From: an uncultured Spartobacteria bacterium
GTDB taxonomy: Bacteria; Verrucomicrobiota; Verrucomicrobiia; Chthoniobacterales; UBA6821
DNA: 46,076 bases
Reading direction: 5' to 3'
NCBI GenBank assembly: GCA_903823215.1
Contig: CAIJRY010000204.1
Location: forward strand, 1-46,076
Part shown: in pieces, positions 1-10,750 of the stretch
Position numbering within the stretch: the first letter of the stretch is position 1
Layout of the letters: each line of letters opens with the position of its first letter
Position numbers and translations under genes: made by a program
Notes under the pieces: generated by a model
The model's database searches: none
Seen by the model: the letters and a program-made list of their open reading frames with translations, nothing else
What the model was told of the DNA's origin: nothing

Positions 1-2
1 AG

Positions 3-2897
3 CTCTCCGCCTCGGGATGGAAGACCGATGCCGGCAATGTCTCGGTGACGCTGAACCTCCCTCCCGGTTGGAGGCTCTTTGCCCTCTTCGGTGCCGACTG
101 GGTCTCGGGGGATTGGTTGACAGCGTGGAATCTGCTCGATCTCTTCCTCCTTCTGATCTTCACGTTGGCAGTCTTCCGGCTCTGGGGATTTCTCCCCTCG
201 GTGGTCGCCTTCATCGCCTTGACCCTCTCCTATCATGAGCCGGGAGCCCCCCGTTACAGTTGGCTGATCCTGTTGATCCCTCTCGCTCTTGGCAGGATCC
301 TGACCCAAGGGTGGGGTGGCCGCGTCGTCACCGCCGCCAAGTGGATCTGCATCGCGGTGCTACTCATGAACCTGATCCCCTTCCTCTCCCAGCAACTCCA
401 GCAAGTGCTCTATCCTCAGTTGGAGCGTGTCTCCCACGCTCCCGGCAGACCTTCGACGCCGCTTGCGGTTGCTGCACCAATGCGAGCGGTAATGAATGAG
501 ACAGACTCTGAGCAAGCGGAGGTTGCGACATCCTCACTCGTTACCAGAGGTTTGGGTTTGAATGGTGATTCAGAAAAATCATTGGGAGACGCTCCTGTTG
601 ATGCAGTCGTTGCTGGTGCCGCAGGGAAAGTTGCAGGAAGAGGGGGTGGGGCCGGAGGTTCGTGGGGAGTCAGTTCAGTGGTTTCTAGCAAGGCTCAGAA
701 TGCCTCTCTCTACCAGAATCAGAATCTTCAGAATGATCTGGGTGCCAATATCCAGACAGGCCCAGCCCAGCCGACATGGAAATGGAGAAGCATCTCCTTC
801 GGATGGAACGGTCCTGTCACTGCCGCCCAGACGGTCCGACCCGTTCTGATTCCTCTCGGTGTCGAGCGAATGCTCACCATCTTGCGGATCATCACACTCA
901 TCCTTCTTGCCGCCCTCCTGCTTGAGGCACGCCGCTTCCGTAGTCTGCTCGGTGCCACGGGAGGTGGCGGTATGGCGGTCGCTCCGCTCCTGATTGCGGG
1001 TCTTCTTGCCATGGCGTTCTGCCCGTCGGTGAGCGCCCAGTCCCAGATTCCCGATCAGAAGATGATCGAGACGCTGCGCGACCGCCTGCTCGAACCCTCC
1101 ACCGCCTATCCCACTGCCGCCGACATTCCAACGGCGGCCCTCAAGATCGACGGACGCCACCTTCAACTCGATCTCGAGGTCCATGCCGTCCTGCGCACGG
1201 CGGTTCCCGTTCCCGGAGCTCTCCCCTCCTGGTCGCCTGTGACTCTTCTGCTCGACGGGAAGCCCGCCGAGGCGCTTCGACGCGCTGACAGTTTCCTCTG
1301 GGTGGTCGTTCCCGAGGGGGTTCACCACATCCAGGTCACCGGGCTCCTCGGAGAGGTGACTGACTGGGAGTGGTCTTTCCGGCTCAAGCCGCACCGGGTG
1401 ACCATTGAGGCGCCGGGATGGACCGTCACCGGGGTGAAGCCGAATGGTGTCCCCGAACAGCAGATTTTCCTCTCCCAGAAACAGAAGACGGTCGGGGGAG
1501 GTGTGGATTACGACAATCCCGATCTCAAGAGTATCGCGCTGGTGGAGCGCAATCTGGAACTCGGTCTTGTCTGGCAGATCCACACCACAGTCTCCAGAAA
1601 ATCCCCCGAGGGCAGGGCGATCTCGCTGCGTATTCCCCTGCTGCCGGGTGAGAATATCCTGACCTCCAACGCCGTGGTGAAGGATGGTGCCGTGGAGGTG
1701 CGTCTCGGGGCGCGGGAGGGGAGTTATTCATGGGATAGCGAGCTGCCCGTGACCACGGCACTCCGCATCGCATCACGCAAGGATGATTCCTGGACGGAAC
1801 TCTGGCGCATGGCAGCTTCGCCCATCTGGAATGTCTCCTTCAGTGGATTAAACCCCGTCTTCGAACAGCGCACCTCCGACCTGATACCTGTCTGGCATCC
1901 GTGGCCCGGCGAGTTGGTCGAACTTTCCATTAGTCGTCCGGTTCCTGTGGAAGGGGCCACCGTCACCGTGGATAAGGGGCGTCATGAGATCACCCTCGGT
2001 CGCCGTCAACGGGAGTCGATGCTCAGTCTCAGTCTTCGTTGCAGCGTCGGTCAGGATTTCCGGATCACGCTCCCCTCCGGGGCGCAGGTGACTTCCCTGA
2101 AGATAGCAGGTCAATCCTCTCCCGTGCGCATGGAGGGAGAGCAGTTGGTGCTATCCCTGAAGCCAGGCTCACAGAATCTCTCGGTGGCCTGGACCACACC
2201 GCAACTGCTGGAAAACAGTAGCAAGGCGGGAAGCATCAGGCTCCCTGTGGAAACCTCCAATATCACCACGGTTATCAGGGTTCCCCAGGATCGCTGGACA
2301 TTGCTGACTTTCGGGCCGCAGATTGGCCCGGCAGTCCGTTTCTGGGGCCTTCTGATCGCTTCACTCATCGCCGCGGTCATTCTGGCGCGACTGAGTCTCT
2401 CACCCCTCACTGCGGTGGCGTGGCTGCTTCTGCTGCTGGGACTCACCCAGGTGAGTCTTGTTCCTGCACTAGCTGTGGTTCTCTGGTTCTTTCTCTTCTC
2501 CTGGCGTGGAAGAATGGAGTGGGAGGGAAAAGAAGTCCTGAGAAATATTTTTCAACTCTTCCTGATCGGACTGACTCTTACCTTCTTTGGTGTCATGATC
2601 CTCCTGCTCAACGAAGGGCTGCTCGGATCACCACGCATGTTCATCATCGGCAACTATTCCAACGCATGGATGCTGCAATGGAGCGAACCACGATGTGGTA
2701 ATCTCCTGCCTCAACCCGGCTGTCTTACGATCTCGATCTGGTGGTACCGCCTGCTGATGCTCCTCTGGGCACTCTGGCTTGCCTCCTCCATGGTTCGCTG
2801 GCTCCCCTGGGCCTGGAAGCAGTTTTCCCACGGAGGGATCTTCTTCCGCAGAGTAAAAAAAACCGTAGTCCCACCCGTACCACCTCCACTGGGTTGA
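3..2897 (+). CDS. Large multi-TM membrane protein, 5'-truncated by window edge; function unknown
   Basis: Listed ORF starts at a GTG at 45, but the frame is open and protein-like upstream to position 3 (LSASGWKTDAGNVSVTLNLPPGWR...). Hydrophobic segments at N- and C-terminal ends with a beta-rich-looking middle region. Confidence 0.8.
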   Translation, partial: LSASGWKTDAGNVSVTLNLPPGWRLFALFGADWVSGDWLTAWNLLDLFLLLIFTLAVFRLWGFLPSVVAFIALTLSYHEPGAPRYSWLILLIPLALGRILTQGWGGRVVTAAKWICIAVLLMNLIPFLSQQLQQVLYPQLERVSHAPGRPSTPLAVAAPMRAVMNETDSEQAEVATSSLVTRGLGLNGDSEKSLGDAPVDAVVAGAAGKVAGRGGGAGGSWGVSSVVSSKAQNASLYQNQNLQNDLGANIQTGPAQPTWKWRSISFGWNGPVTAAQTVRPVLIPLGVERMLTILRIITLILLAALLLEARRFRSLLGATGGGGMAVAPLLIAGLLAMAFCPSVSAQSQIPDQKMIETLRDRLLEPSTAYPTAADIPTAALKIDGRHLQLDLEVHAVLRTAVPVPGALPSWSPVTLLLDGKPAEALRRADSFLWVVVPEGVHHIQVTGLLGEVTDWEWSFRLKPHRVTIEAPGWTVTGVKPNGVPEQQIFLSQKQKTVGGGVDYDNPDLKSIALVERNLELGLVWQIHTTVSRKSPEGRAISLRIPLLPGENILTSNAVVKDGAVEVRLGAREGSYSWDSELPVTTALRIASRKDDSWTELWRMAASPIWNVSFSGLNPVFEQRTSDLIPVWHPWPGELVELSISRPVPVEGATVTVDKGRHEITLGRRQRESMLSLSLRCSVGQDFRITLPSGAQVTSLKIAGQSSPVRMEGEQLVLSLKPGSQNLSVAWTTPQLLENSSKAGSIRLPVETSNITTVIRVPQDRWTLLTFGPQIGPAVRFWGLLIASLIAAVILARLSLSPLTAVAWLLLLLGLTQVSLVPALAVVLWFFLFSWRGRMEWEGKEVLRNIFQLFLIGLTLTFFGVMILLLNEGLLGSPRMFIIGNYSNAWMLQWSEPRCGNLLPQPGCLTISIWWYRLLMLLWALWLASSMVRWLPWAWKQFSHGGIFFRRVKKTVVPPVPPPLG

Positions 2898-2902
2898 TTG
2901 GG

Positions 2903-4234
2903 TTATTTCTGCCCGGAAAATTTGCTGGTGATCCAGTCGAGGGCTGACTCGCGTGTGGTGAGGCTGCCCTCCAGTTGGCGGTTTTGCACGGCCTCCAGAA
3001 TCTCCGCGAATTGTTTTCCCGGTTTCCAGCCAAGAGCGATTAGATCATGCCCCGTGACAAGGGGAGGGGGGATCAAAGGTTCGTGGCTGAATTCCTCTCG
3101 CTTTGCGATCAGCAGGGCATGGTTGTCCAGCAAGCCGTGACTGCCAAGGCAATCGACCCGGTGAAGTTCAAGTTCCTCGTCGAAGGTGGTCCGCGCCATC
3201 ATCCGCTTGAGGGTGGAAGTCTTCATCTGAGGAACATCCTTGAAACTCATGTGAAGTCGAACTGCAGGAATGACCGAATCGATCACTTCGTTCGGAAAAC
3301 GAAGTCGCTGCAGAAGCCGCAGGCCCATCTGGGCGCTCACTCCTTCGTGGCCGTTGAATCTCATCCGTCCGGTTTCATCGATCACCCGTGTTGCAGGTTT
3401 GCCGATGTCATGAAGCAGAACAGAGAGCACCAATGTCAGCGAGGCATCGGGTGCCAGCATGGAAAGCATCAGCCGTGTGTGGACAAAGACATCACCCTCG
3501 GGATGAAATTCGGGTGGCTGATCACACCCCTTGAGAGCCTCGACCTCTGGCAGAATCTCCCTAAGGAGTCCGCTTTGATCAAGGAGATCAAATCCCCTCA
3601 ACCTGTTTGATGAAATAAGGATTTTGATGAGTTCCTCGCGGATTCGTTCCGCACTGACGGCGTGGATTTCAGGAGCCCATTGTTGTACAGCGCTCCACGT
3701 GGGTGGATCGATGGAGAATCCAAGCGTCGTGGCAAAACGAACCGCCCGCAGCAGGCGCAATTTGTCCTCGGCAAAGCGTTCCGAGGGATCGCCGATGGCC
3801 CGAAGGAGATGACTTTTTAGATCTTCCTGACCGCCGACATAATCGAGGATTTCATTTTCGATGGGATTGAAGAAGAGCCCGTTGACGGTGAAGTCCCGCC
3901 GCAGCGCATCCCCTTCGGCATCGGTAAATCGAACGCTTTCCGGGTGACGCCCATCATGGTAGCTGCCATCTCCCCGGAAGGTCGCGACTTGGATTTCCTC
4001 GCCCTGCTCCAGCACGAGAATCACTCCAAACTGGGCCCCAATTGGAACAGTCCTCGGGAAAAGAGCCTCCACCCGCTCGGGACGGGCATCCGTCGCCACA
4101 TCGTAGTCGTGAGGCTCCAATCCCAGCAGCCTGTCCCGCACGCAACCTCCGGCATAGAGTGCCTCATAGCCATGGGCACGAAGCCGCTCCACGACTGATC
4201 TGGCGGCGGCTTCACTCATGGCCCTATCGTGCAT
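2903..4234 (-). CDS. cca: CCA tRNA nucleotidyltransferase / poly(A) polymerase family with HD domain
   Basis: YAGGCVRDRLLGLEPHDYDVATDARPE nucleotidyltransferase motif and LLHDIGKP HD motif. Start moved to M at 4234 (or 4219) because the residues upstream are encoded by repeat-like spacer. Confidence 0.88.
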   Translation of the reverse strand: MHDRAMSEAAARSVVERLRAHGYEALYAGGCVRDRLLGLEPHDYDVATDARPERVEALFPRTVPIGAQFGVILVLEQGEEIQVATFRGDGSYHDGRHPESVRFTDAEGDALRRDFTVNGLFFNPIENEILDYVGGQEDLKSHLLRAIGDPSERFAEDKLRLLRAVRFATTLGFSIDPPTWSAVQQWAPEIHAVSAERIREELIKILISSNRLRGFDLLDQSGLLREILPEVEALKGCDQPPEFHPEGDVFVHTRLMLSMLAPDASLTLVLSVLLHDIGKPATRVIDETGRMRFNGHEGVSAQMGLRLLQRLRFPNEVIDSVIPAVRLHMSFKDVPQMKTSTLKRMMARTTFDEELELHRVDCLGSHGLLDNHALLIAKREEFSHEPLIPPPLVTGHDLIALGWKPGKQFAEILEAVQNRQLEGSLTTRESALDWITSKFSGQK

Positions 4235-4277
4235 GGGAGAGGAATGCCAGGGCAAGGAGGGAAGTGAAATCGCTCTC

Positions 4278-4343
4278 ACTGAAACCTGAAATGAGGGCGT
4301 AGTCCCTAAAATATCTTCAGGTTTCAAGTCTCAAGTTTCATCC
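4278..4343. repeat. Degenerate heptad repeats on both strands; 11-bp inverted repeat
   Basis: + strand ACTGAAA CCTGAAA (4278-4291); - strand of 4315-4343 reads GATGAAA CTTGAGA CTTGAAA CCTGAAG. TGAAACCTGAA / TTCAGGTTTCA is a perfect inverted repeat. Confidence 0.8.
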
Positions 4344-4355
4344 TTCTCTGCCGTC

Positions 4356-5231
4356 TCAGTTTCCCTTGGCTCCGATGCTTCGACGCAGTGCATCGCCAAG
4401 ATTATAGAGAGCAAGCAGTGTGGTGAGCAGGGCGAGTGAGGGAAAAAGAAGGAGCCACCAGGCACCGCGTAGTGGGTTGATCGAGGCGGCCCCCTCAGAG
4501 AGGAGTGACCCCCAGCTGGATTGGGGAGCCTGCACGCCGAGCCCAAGAAAGCTTAGAAAGGCCTCGTCAATGATGACCGATGGAATGGCAAGAGTAAGAT
4601 AGACGAGGACGATACCGGCCAGATTGGGAAGCAAGTGTCGCCAGAGAATCGTCCAGTATCCTTCACCCAAGACTCGTGCTGCCGCGACATAGGATCGCTC
4701 TCTCAGCGTCAGGGTCTGGCCGCGCACGATCCGCGCCATGGTCAGCCATTCGATGACTCCAAGCGAGAGGATGAGGATGACCAGGCGGGAAGATCCGACG
4801 AGCCAGTCCCATCCATGGGCACTTGCAGTCAGTTGAAGGCGTTCATTGAACGAATTGATAAAGATGAGAATGAAGATCAGTCGTGGCACGGAGTAGAGGA
4901 TATCGACTACTCTCATCATTCCCTGATCAATACCCATGCTCGCCGACCCGGCAACCAATCCGTACGAAGTGCCGATTAAGAGGCTGATCGCCGCACCGCA
5001 GATGCCGACAAGCAATGAGATGCGCCCCCCCTCAAGGATGCGAAAGAGGAGATCGCGACCATTCAGATCAGTGCCGCAGAGATGTGCCAGGCTGGGAGGC
5101 GCATAGGTCATTGATCCGGGAAGAGCATAGGAGGGCGGAAATAAGAAGGGGCCGATAATGACGGCAAGAACCATGACTGAAAGAGCCAGGAAAGGGATGC
5201 GGGACTTCTTTGGCAAAGAGAAGCTCATCAC
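4356..5231 (-). CDS. Oligopeptide/dipeptide-type ABC transporter permease (OppC/DppC-like)
   Basis: GTDLNGRDLLFRILEGGRISLLVG motif and EAFLSFLGLGVQAPQSSWGSLL, typical of DppC/OppC. Confidence 0.9.
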   Translation of the reverse strand: MMSFSLPKKSRIPFLALSVMVLAVIIGPFLFPPSYALPGSMTYAPPSLAHLCGTDLNGRDLLFRILEGGRISLLVGICGAAISLLIGTSYGLVAGSASMGIDQGMMRVVDILYSVPRLIFILIFINSFNERLQLTASAHGWDWLVGSSRLVILILSLGVIEWLTMARIVRGQTLTLRERSYVAAARVLGEGYWTILWRHLLPNLAGIVLVYLTLAIPSVIIDEAFLSFLGLGVQAPQSSWGSLLSEGAASINPLRGAWWLLLFPSLALLTTLLALYNLGDALRRSIGAKGN

Positions 5232-6133
5232 GACTTGATCCTCCGATCCAGCAAACGGTAGGAAAGATCAACGATGAGATTGAAAATCATCAGTAGCATG
5301 CAATAGACGATCACCACTCCCCCGAGCAGAAAGCCGTCGCGGTTGAGGATGGAGTTCACGAAAAATCCTCCGGCTCCGGGGATATGAAAGATTGTTTCGA
5401 CGACAATTGATCCTGTGAGGAGATTCGCAGCCAGCGGGCCAAGGTAGGAAACCACCGGCAGAATGGCGACTCGCAGTGCGTGACCGTAAATGACTCTCCC
5501 CTCTGAGAGACCCTTGGATCGGGCCGTCCTGATGAAATCCTCCACGAGAGTTTCCCTGAGGCTGTCGTGAAGCAAACGCGCGATCACCGCGGCAAATGGA
5601 ATGGCAAGTGTGATGGCAGGAAGAACAAGTTGCTGGAGAGTGCCCCAGCCACCCACCGGCAACCATGCCAGCTTGATGGAAAAAATCAGAATCAGCAGCG
5701 GTCCAAGGACAAACGAGGGGAGTGAAATCGAGACAAGGGTAAGGGCCAGCGCCATGCTCTCGGTGAGGCTTCCCGGGCGAGCCGCAGCAAAGGCTCCGAG
5801 CCAGAGGCCTGCTAAAACGGCCAGAAGGAAGGCTGCGGAACCCAAGGAGAGTGTGACTGGAAGCGTTTGGGCGAGGATTTCATTGACGGAACGATTGCGA
5901 TATTTGGTGGAAAGGCGCAGATCACCATGAAGGAGATCACCCAGATAGCCTGCGTACTGGGTGAGGATGGGACCATCAAGTTTGTATTTGGCCAGAAGCT
6001 GCTTCTCAATTGCGGCGGGAATCTTTCTCTCCGCATCAAACGGACCGCCTGGTGAGAGGCGGATCAGGAAGAAGGTGATGCTGACCACGCAGAACAACAC
6101 GATCAACATCGAGGCAAGGCGACGAAGCATCAT
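5228..6133 (-). CDS. Oligopeptide/dipeptide-type ABC transporter permease (OppB/DppB-like)
   Basis: MMLRRLASMLIVLFCVVSITFFLIRLSPGGPF start; EAA-loop region RTARSKGLSEGRVIYGHALR. Overlaps the oppC-like start by 4 nt. Upstream MILHPSSF is encoded by the heptad repeat and was excluded. Confidence 0.9.
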   Translation of the reverse strand: MMLRRLASMLIVLFCVVSITFFLIRLSPGGPFDAERKIPAAIEKQLLAKYKLDGPILTQYAGYLGDLLHGDLRLSTKYRNRSVNEILAQTLPVTLSLGSAAFLLAVLAGLWLGAFAAARPGSLTESMALALTLVSISLPSFVLGPLLILIFSIKLAWLPVGGWGTLQQLVLPAITLAIPFAAVIARLLHDSLRETLVEDFIRTARSKGLSEGRVIYGHALRVAILPVVSYLGPLAANLLTGSIVVETIFHIPGAGGFFVNSILNRDGFLLGGVVIVYCMLLMIFNLIVDLSYRLLDRRIKS

Positions 6134-6137
6134 GCCA

Positions 6138-6169
6138 AAGGATGAAGGATGAAGGATCAAGGATGAAAC
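6138..6169 (+). repeat. Heptad tandem repeat (AAGGATG)n
   Basis: AAGGATG AAGGATG AAGGATC AAGGATG AAAC, four 7-nt units with one mismatch, starting 5 nt upstream of the oppB-like start. Confidence 0.9.
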
Positions 6170-6232
6170 AAAAATGCACCACTTTCGCTAAGAAAAGTGA
6201 TGCATTTGGAGAATCACACCAGAACTCCGAAT

Positions 6233-6251
6233 TCGGGATCGTTTATCCCGA
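6233..6251. terminator. Hairpin downstream of tpiA, no U-tract
   Basis: TCGGGAT CGTTT ATCCCGA, 7-bp stem with 5-nt loop, just after the tpiA stop on the - strand. Confidence 0.5.
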
Positions 6252-6261
6252 GCTAATCTTC

Positions 6262-7044
6262 TTATTCTTCTTCAACGGGCGAGCCTGCGGCCACGATCTT
6301 GGCAAAGCCGCGGGGATCAAGACTGGCCCCACCGACTAGAGCACCATCAATGTCGGGTTGAGACATCAATTCGGCAGCCGTGTCGGCTGTGACACTTCCT
6401 CCGTAGAGGATACGGGCTTTGTCAGCCACTTCGGTTCCGGCAAGTTTGGCGAGCTGTTCGCGGATAAATTGATGGGCCTCCTGAGCTTGGGCGGGAGTAG
6501 CTGTCAATCCGGTGCCGATCGCCCAGACCGGTTCGTAAGCGACGATCACTTCCTCCAGATCCTCCTTGGAGAGTCCGGCAAGGGCACCATGAAGCTGGGT
6601 TTCCAAAACGACCTTTTCCTGACCCGCCTGCCGCTCTTCGAGCGTCTCGCCGATGCAGAGGATGGGACGCAGTTCCGAGGCGATGGCGGCGACAAGCTTG
6701 CGGCGCACGACTTCATCTGTTTCTCCGTAGAGGCGTCGGCGCTCACTATGCCCCACGAGGACATAGCGGACGAAGAGATCGCGAAGCATGGACGCCGAGA
6801 TCTCGCCGGTAAAGGCACCCTTGGCTTCCGCCGAGAGATTCTGTGCGCCGAGTCGGATTTTCTGAGTGCCGCCCAGGATTTCAGAAGCCTTGGAGAGTCC
6901 CGTGAAGGGAGGGATCAAGGCGATGTCAACGCCGTCGATCTCTTCAATCTCCTTGCGAAATGTTTCCAGATAGGGAGCGACCTCCGAGGGGGTCGTGTTC
7001 ATTTTCCAGTTTCCTGCTACGAGTTTTTTGCGAGGTAGAGCCAT
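6262..7044 (-). CDS. tpiA: Triosephosphate isomerase
   Basis: KLVAGNWKMN, GHSERR, AYEPVWAIGTG, ILYGGSV motifs. Confidence 0.98.
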   Translation of the reverse strand: MALPRKKLVAGNWKMNTTPSEVAPYLETFRKEIEEIDGVDIALIPPFTGLSKASEILGGTQKIRLGAQNLSAEAKGAFTGEISASMLRDLFVRYVLVGHSERRRLYGETDEVVRRKLVAAIASELRPILCIGETLEERQAGQEKVVLETQLHGALAGLSKEDLEEVIVAYEPVWAIGTGLTATPAQAQEAHQFIREQLAKLAGTEVADKARILYGGSVTADTAAELMSQPDIDGALVGGASLDPRGFAKIVAAGSPVEEE

Positions 7045-7058
7045 GATGAGTTGGTAAG

Positions 7059-8306
7059 TTAGATTTTTTCGTCGAGTGAAGCGACTCCGGGAAGTGTTTT
7101 TCCCTCGAGAAGTTCCAGGGAGGCACCGCCACCGGTGGAAGCATGGGTGACTTTGTCGATCACACCGAATTTTTTAGCTGCTGTTGCCGTATCACCACCA
7201 CCCACAACGGTCGTGGCTCCGCTTGCGGTCGCTGCGGCAATGGCGATGGCCATGGACTTGGTTCCCTCGGCAAACTTGTCGAATTCAAACACACCGGCCG
7301 GCCCGTTCCAGATGATGGTTTTTGATTTGGCGATAACTGCCGCAAAGAGTTCGTTGCTTTTCGGGCCGACATCGAGGCCCTGCCATCCGGAGGGGATCCC
7401 TTCGGCAACGGTGGCCGTACCGGTATTTGCATCGGGTGCGAATTTATCGGCTGTGATGAAATCGACGGGGAGATGGATTTTCACCCCTTTGGACTTCGCC
7501 TTCTCGATCAGTTCGGGAATGATTTCCGCGCCGGCGGGGTCGAAGAGGCTGTCTCCGATTTCCATTCCATCCATGACCTTGCAGAAAGTGTAAGCCATGC
7601 CGCCGCCCACGATGATGTCGTCGGCCTTGTCGAGCAGGTTGCGGATGAGTGGAATTTTATCGGCGATCTTAGCACCGCCAAGAATGGCAAGCAAAGGACG
7701 CTGCGGGTTCTCAATGACTGCGGCAAAAGCGGAGAGTTCCTTCTCGACAAGGAAACCGGCGACCTTATCAGGAAGATCGACACCGGTGACACTCGAGTGC
7801 GCGCGGTGGGATGTGCCGAAAGCATCGTTGACATAGACATCACCGAGATTGCTTAGGCTGGCACGGAAAGCCGCGACTTTCACCGGATCAGCTTTTATGC
7901 TATTTCCATCGGCATCCTTGGACTTGCCCTCTTCCTCGATATGGAAGCGGACATTCTCAAGGAGGACGACTTCACCCGGTTTAAGCGCGGCACAGGTGGC
8001 TTCAACCTCAGGACCGACGCAGTCGCTGAGGAACCTGACCGGCTTTCCGAGGAGTTCCTGAAGTTTTTCGGCAACAGGCTTGAGTGTGTATTTTGGGGTC
8101 ACCTGACCGTTGGGCCTGCCAAGATGGCTGGCCAGAACCACGGAGGCACCATGATCGAGGGCATATTGGATGGTGGGCAATGCGGCCGTAATGCGCTGGG
8201 TGTTGGTGATTGCACCCGTTTGTTTATCCTGGGGCACATTGAAGTCGACGCGGATGAAGACGCGCTTGCCGGCAAGATTGAGGTCTTTGATGGTTTTTTT
8301 GGCCAT
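7059..8306 (-). CDS. pgk: Phosphoglycerate kinase
   Basis: [43 protein letters not shown] motifs. Confidence 0.98.
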   Translation of the reverse strand: MAKKTIKDLNLAGKRVFIRVDFNVPQDKQTGAITNTQRITAALPTIQYALDHGASVVLASHLGRPNGQVTPKYTLKPVAEKLQELLGKPVRFLSDCVGPEVEATCAALKPGEVVLLENVRFHIEEEGKSKDADGNSIKADPVKVAAFRASLSNLGDVYVNDAFGTSHRAHSSVTGVDLPDKVAGFLVEKELSAFAAVIENPQRPLLAILGGAKIADKIPLIRNLLDKADDIIVGGGMAYTFCKVMDGMEIGDSLFDPAGAEIIPELIEKAKSKGVKIHLPVDFITADKFAPDANTGTATVAEGIPSGWQGLDVGPKSNELFAAVIAKSKTIIWNGPAGVFEFDKFAEGTKSMAIAIAAATASGATTVVGGGDTATAAKKFGVIDKVTHASTGGGASLELLEGKTLPGVASLDEKI

Positions 8307-8363
8307 GAGAATGAGTGATGGTTTCTTTGAAAATGGTTTAAACCGTAAAACAAGAAAGCAGGA

Positions 8364-8390
8364 AAATCAGGAAGTAGAGACTCCTGATTT
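8364..8390. other. Inverted repeat in gap-pgk spacer
   Basis: AAATCAGGA - 9 nt - TCCTGATTT, perfect 9-bp stem; the 3' side continues as CCTGATTT direct repeats. Confidence 0.6.
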
Positions 8391-8419
8391 CCTGATTTTC
8401 TAATTTTTGGATAATGGGA

Positions 8420-9508
<1,089 letters not shown>

Positions 9509-9536
9509 TTAATTTCACGGACACGCCCCGTCAATT

Positions 9537-10085
9537 CTAATCGCCCTGCTCGATGTTTTTTGGAGGCGATCCGTTCAGCAAAAGGGCTTCTTTAATGACT
9601 TTCTCAACGGTTTGCTCATGAGAGAGTCCCGTGGCATCGATTTTCAGATCCGCCGTGCCCGCATAAAGGGGGATGCGTGATTCCAGCAAGTTGAAGAAGG
9701 TGCTGCGTGGATTTTCCACTTCCAGTAGTGGACGTTTACGACTGCGGGATGCGCGTTCAAAGAGAGTTTCTGGTTCCGCGTGAAGCCAGATTACGAGTCC
9801 AAGTTGACGAAAAAGATCACGGTTCAAGGGGTTGAGAACCGCTCCTCCACCCGTGGCCAGGATAATCTTTGAAGAGCCTGCCAGCGACTGGAGTTCCTCA
9901 GTCTCCCTTTTGCGAAATCCATCTTCTCCTTCGGTAGCGAAGATGTCGGAAATACTGTGTTCGGCGCGGGCGGCGATCAACTCGTCGCTATCGAGGAACT
10001 TGTGCCCAAGTCGCAGGGCAATCCGCCTGCCAATGCTGCTTTTCCCGCATCCCATGAATCCGATGAGGATGATGTTGGAGATCAT
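9537..10085 (-). CDS. aroK: Shikimate kinase
   Basis: LIGFMGCGKSSIGRRIA Walker A, FLDSDELI, LATGGGAV motifs. Confidence 0.93.
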   Translation of the reverse strand: MISNIILIGFMGCGKSSIGRRIALRLGHKFLDSDELIAARAEHSISDIFATEGEDGFRKRETEELQSLAGSSKIILATGGGAVLNPLNRDLFRQLGLVIWLHAEPETLFERASRSRKRPLLEVENPRSTFFNLLESRIPLYAGTADLKIDATGLSHEQTVEKVIKEALLLNGSPPKNIEQGD

Positions 10086-10100
10086 GGTGTGGAGGGTAAG

Positions 10101-10131
10101 ACTGAAAGCTAAAAGCTAAAAGGTGAAAAGG
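10101..10131 (+). repeat. Heptad tandem repeat
   Basis: ACTGAAA GCTAAAA GCTAAAA GGTGAAA AGG, period 7; 15 nt upstream of the aroK start (opposite strand). Confidence 0.85.
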
Positions 10132-10213
10132 CGCATGGAGTGATTGGGGAGATAGGTCATACAAGCCATCGTATTGATTGTCTTGCGTGTGATGATCTGA
10201 ATACGATGGCGCG

Positions 10214-10750
10214 ATGCCTGCCAAAAAAATGAAAATCACTGCTGTGCCTCTCGTTGGTGTCGTGATGGGGAGCAAAAGCGATTGGGAGACGATGGGTCAT
10301 GCGGTTGCGATTCTGGAAGAGTTTGGAGTTCCCTGCGAATATCGTGTTGTTTCCGCTCACAGGATGCCGGATGCAATGGCTGCCTATGCCAAGGAGGCCG
10401 AGGGGAGGGGATTGCGCGCCATCATTGCCGGAGCAGGTGGCGCCGCCCATCTACCAGGAATGATCGCCGCCCAGACCACCGTGCCCGTGCTTGGTGTACC
10501 GGTGAAAAGCCGGACCATGGAGGGATTTGACTCCTTGCTCTCGATTGTCCAGATGCCCGCCGGAATTCCCGTTGCCTCGTTTGCCATCGGTGAGGCAGGG
10601 GCAAAAAATGCCGCCCTTTTTGCCGTGGCACTTCTTGCCGCCCACGACGAACAGCTCTCCCGTAAGCTCGCCAAATTCCGCAAAACGCAGACAAAGATTG
10701 CTACGGAAAGTAAACTGGAAGCCCCTAAAAAGCTTACCCGTCGACTGTGA
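10214..10750 (+). CDS. purE: 5-(carboxyamino)imidazole ribonucleotide mutase
   Basis: [39 protein letters not shown] motifs. Confidence 0.96.
   Translation: MPAKKMKITAVPLVGVVMGSKSDWETMGHAVAILEEFGVPCEYRVVSAHRMPDAMAAYAKEAEGRGLRAIIAGAGGAAHLPGMIAAQTTVPVLGVPVKSRTMEGFDSLLSIVQMPAGIPVASFAIGEAGAKNAALFAVALLAAHDEQLSRKLAKFRKTQTKIATESKLEAPKKLTRRL

Noticed and set aside
675-1583. 302-aa antisense ORF within the left-edge membrane protein gene
   Set aside because: Arg/Gly/His-rich shadow frame opposite a convincing CDS; no recognisable motif.
6358-7038. 226-aa ORF antisense to tpiA
   Set aside because: tpiA motifs are unambiguous on the other strand; the antisense ORF lacks protein-family features.
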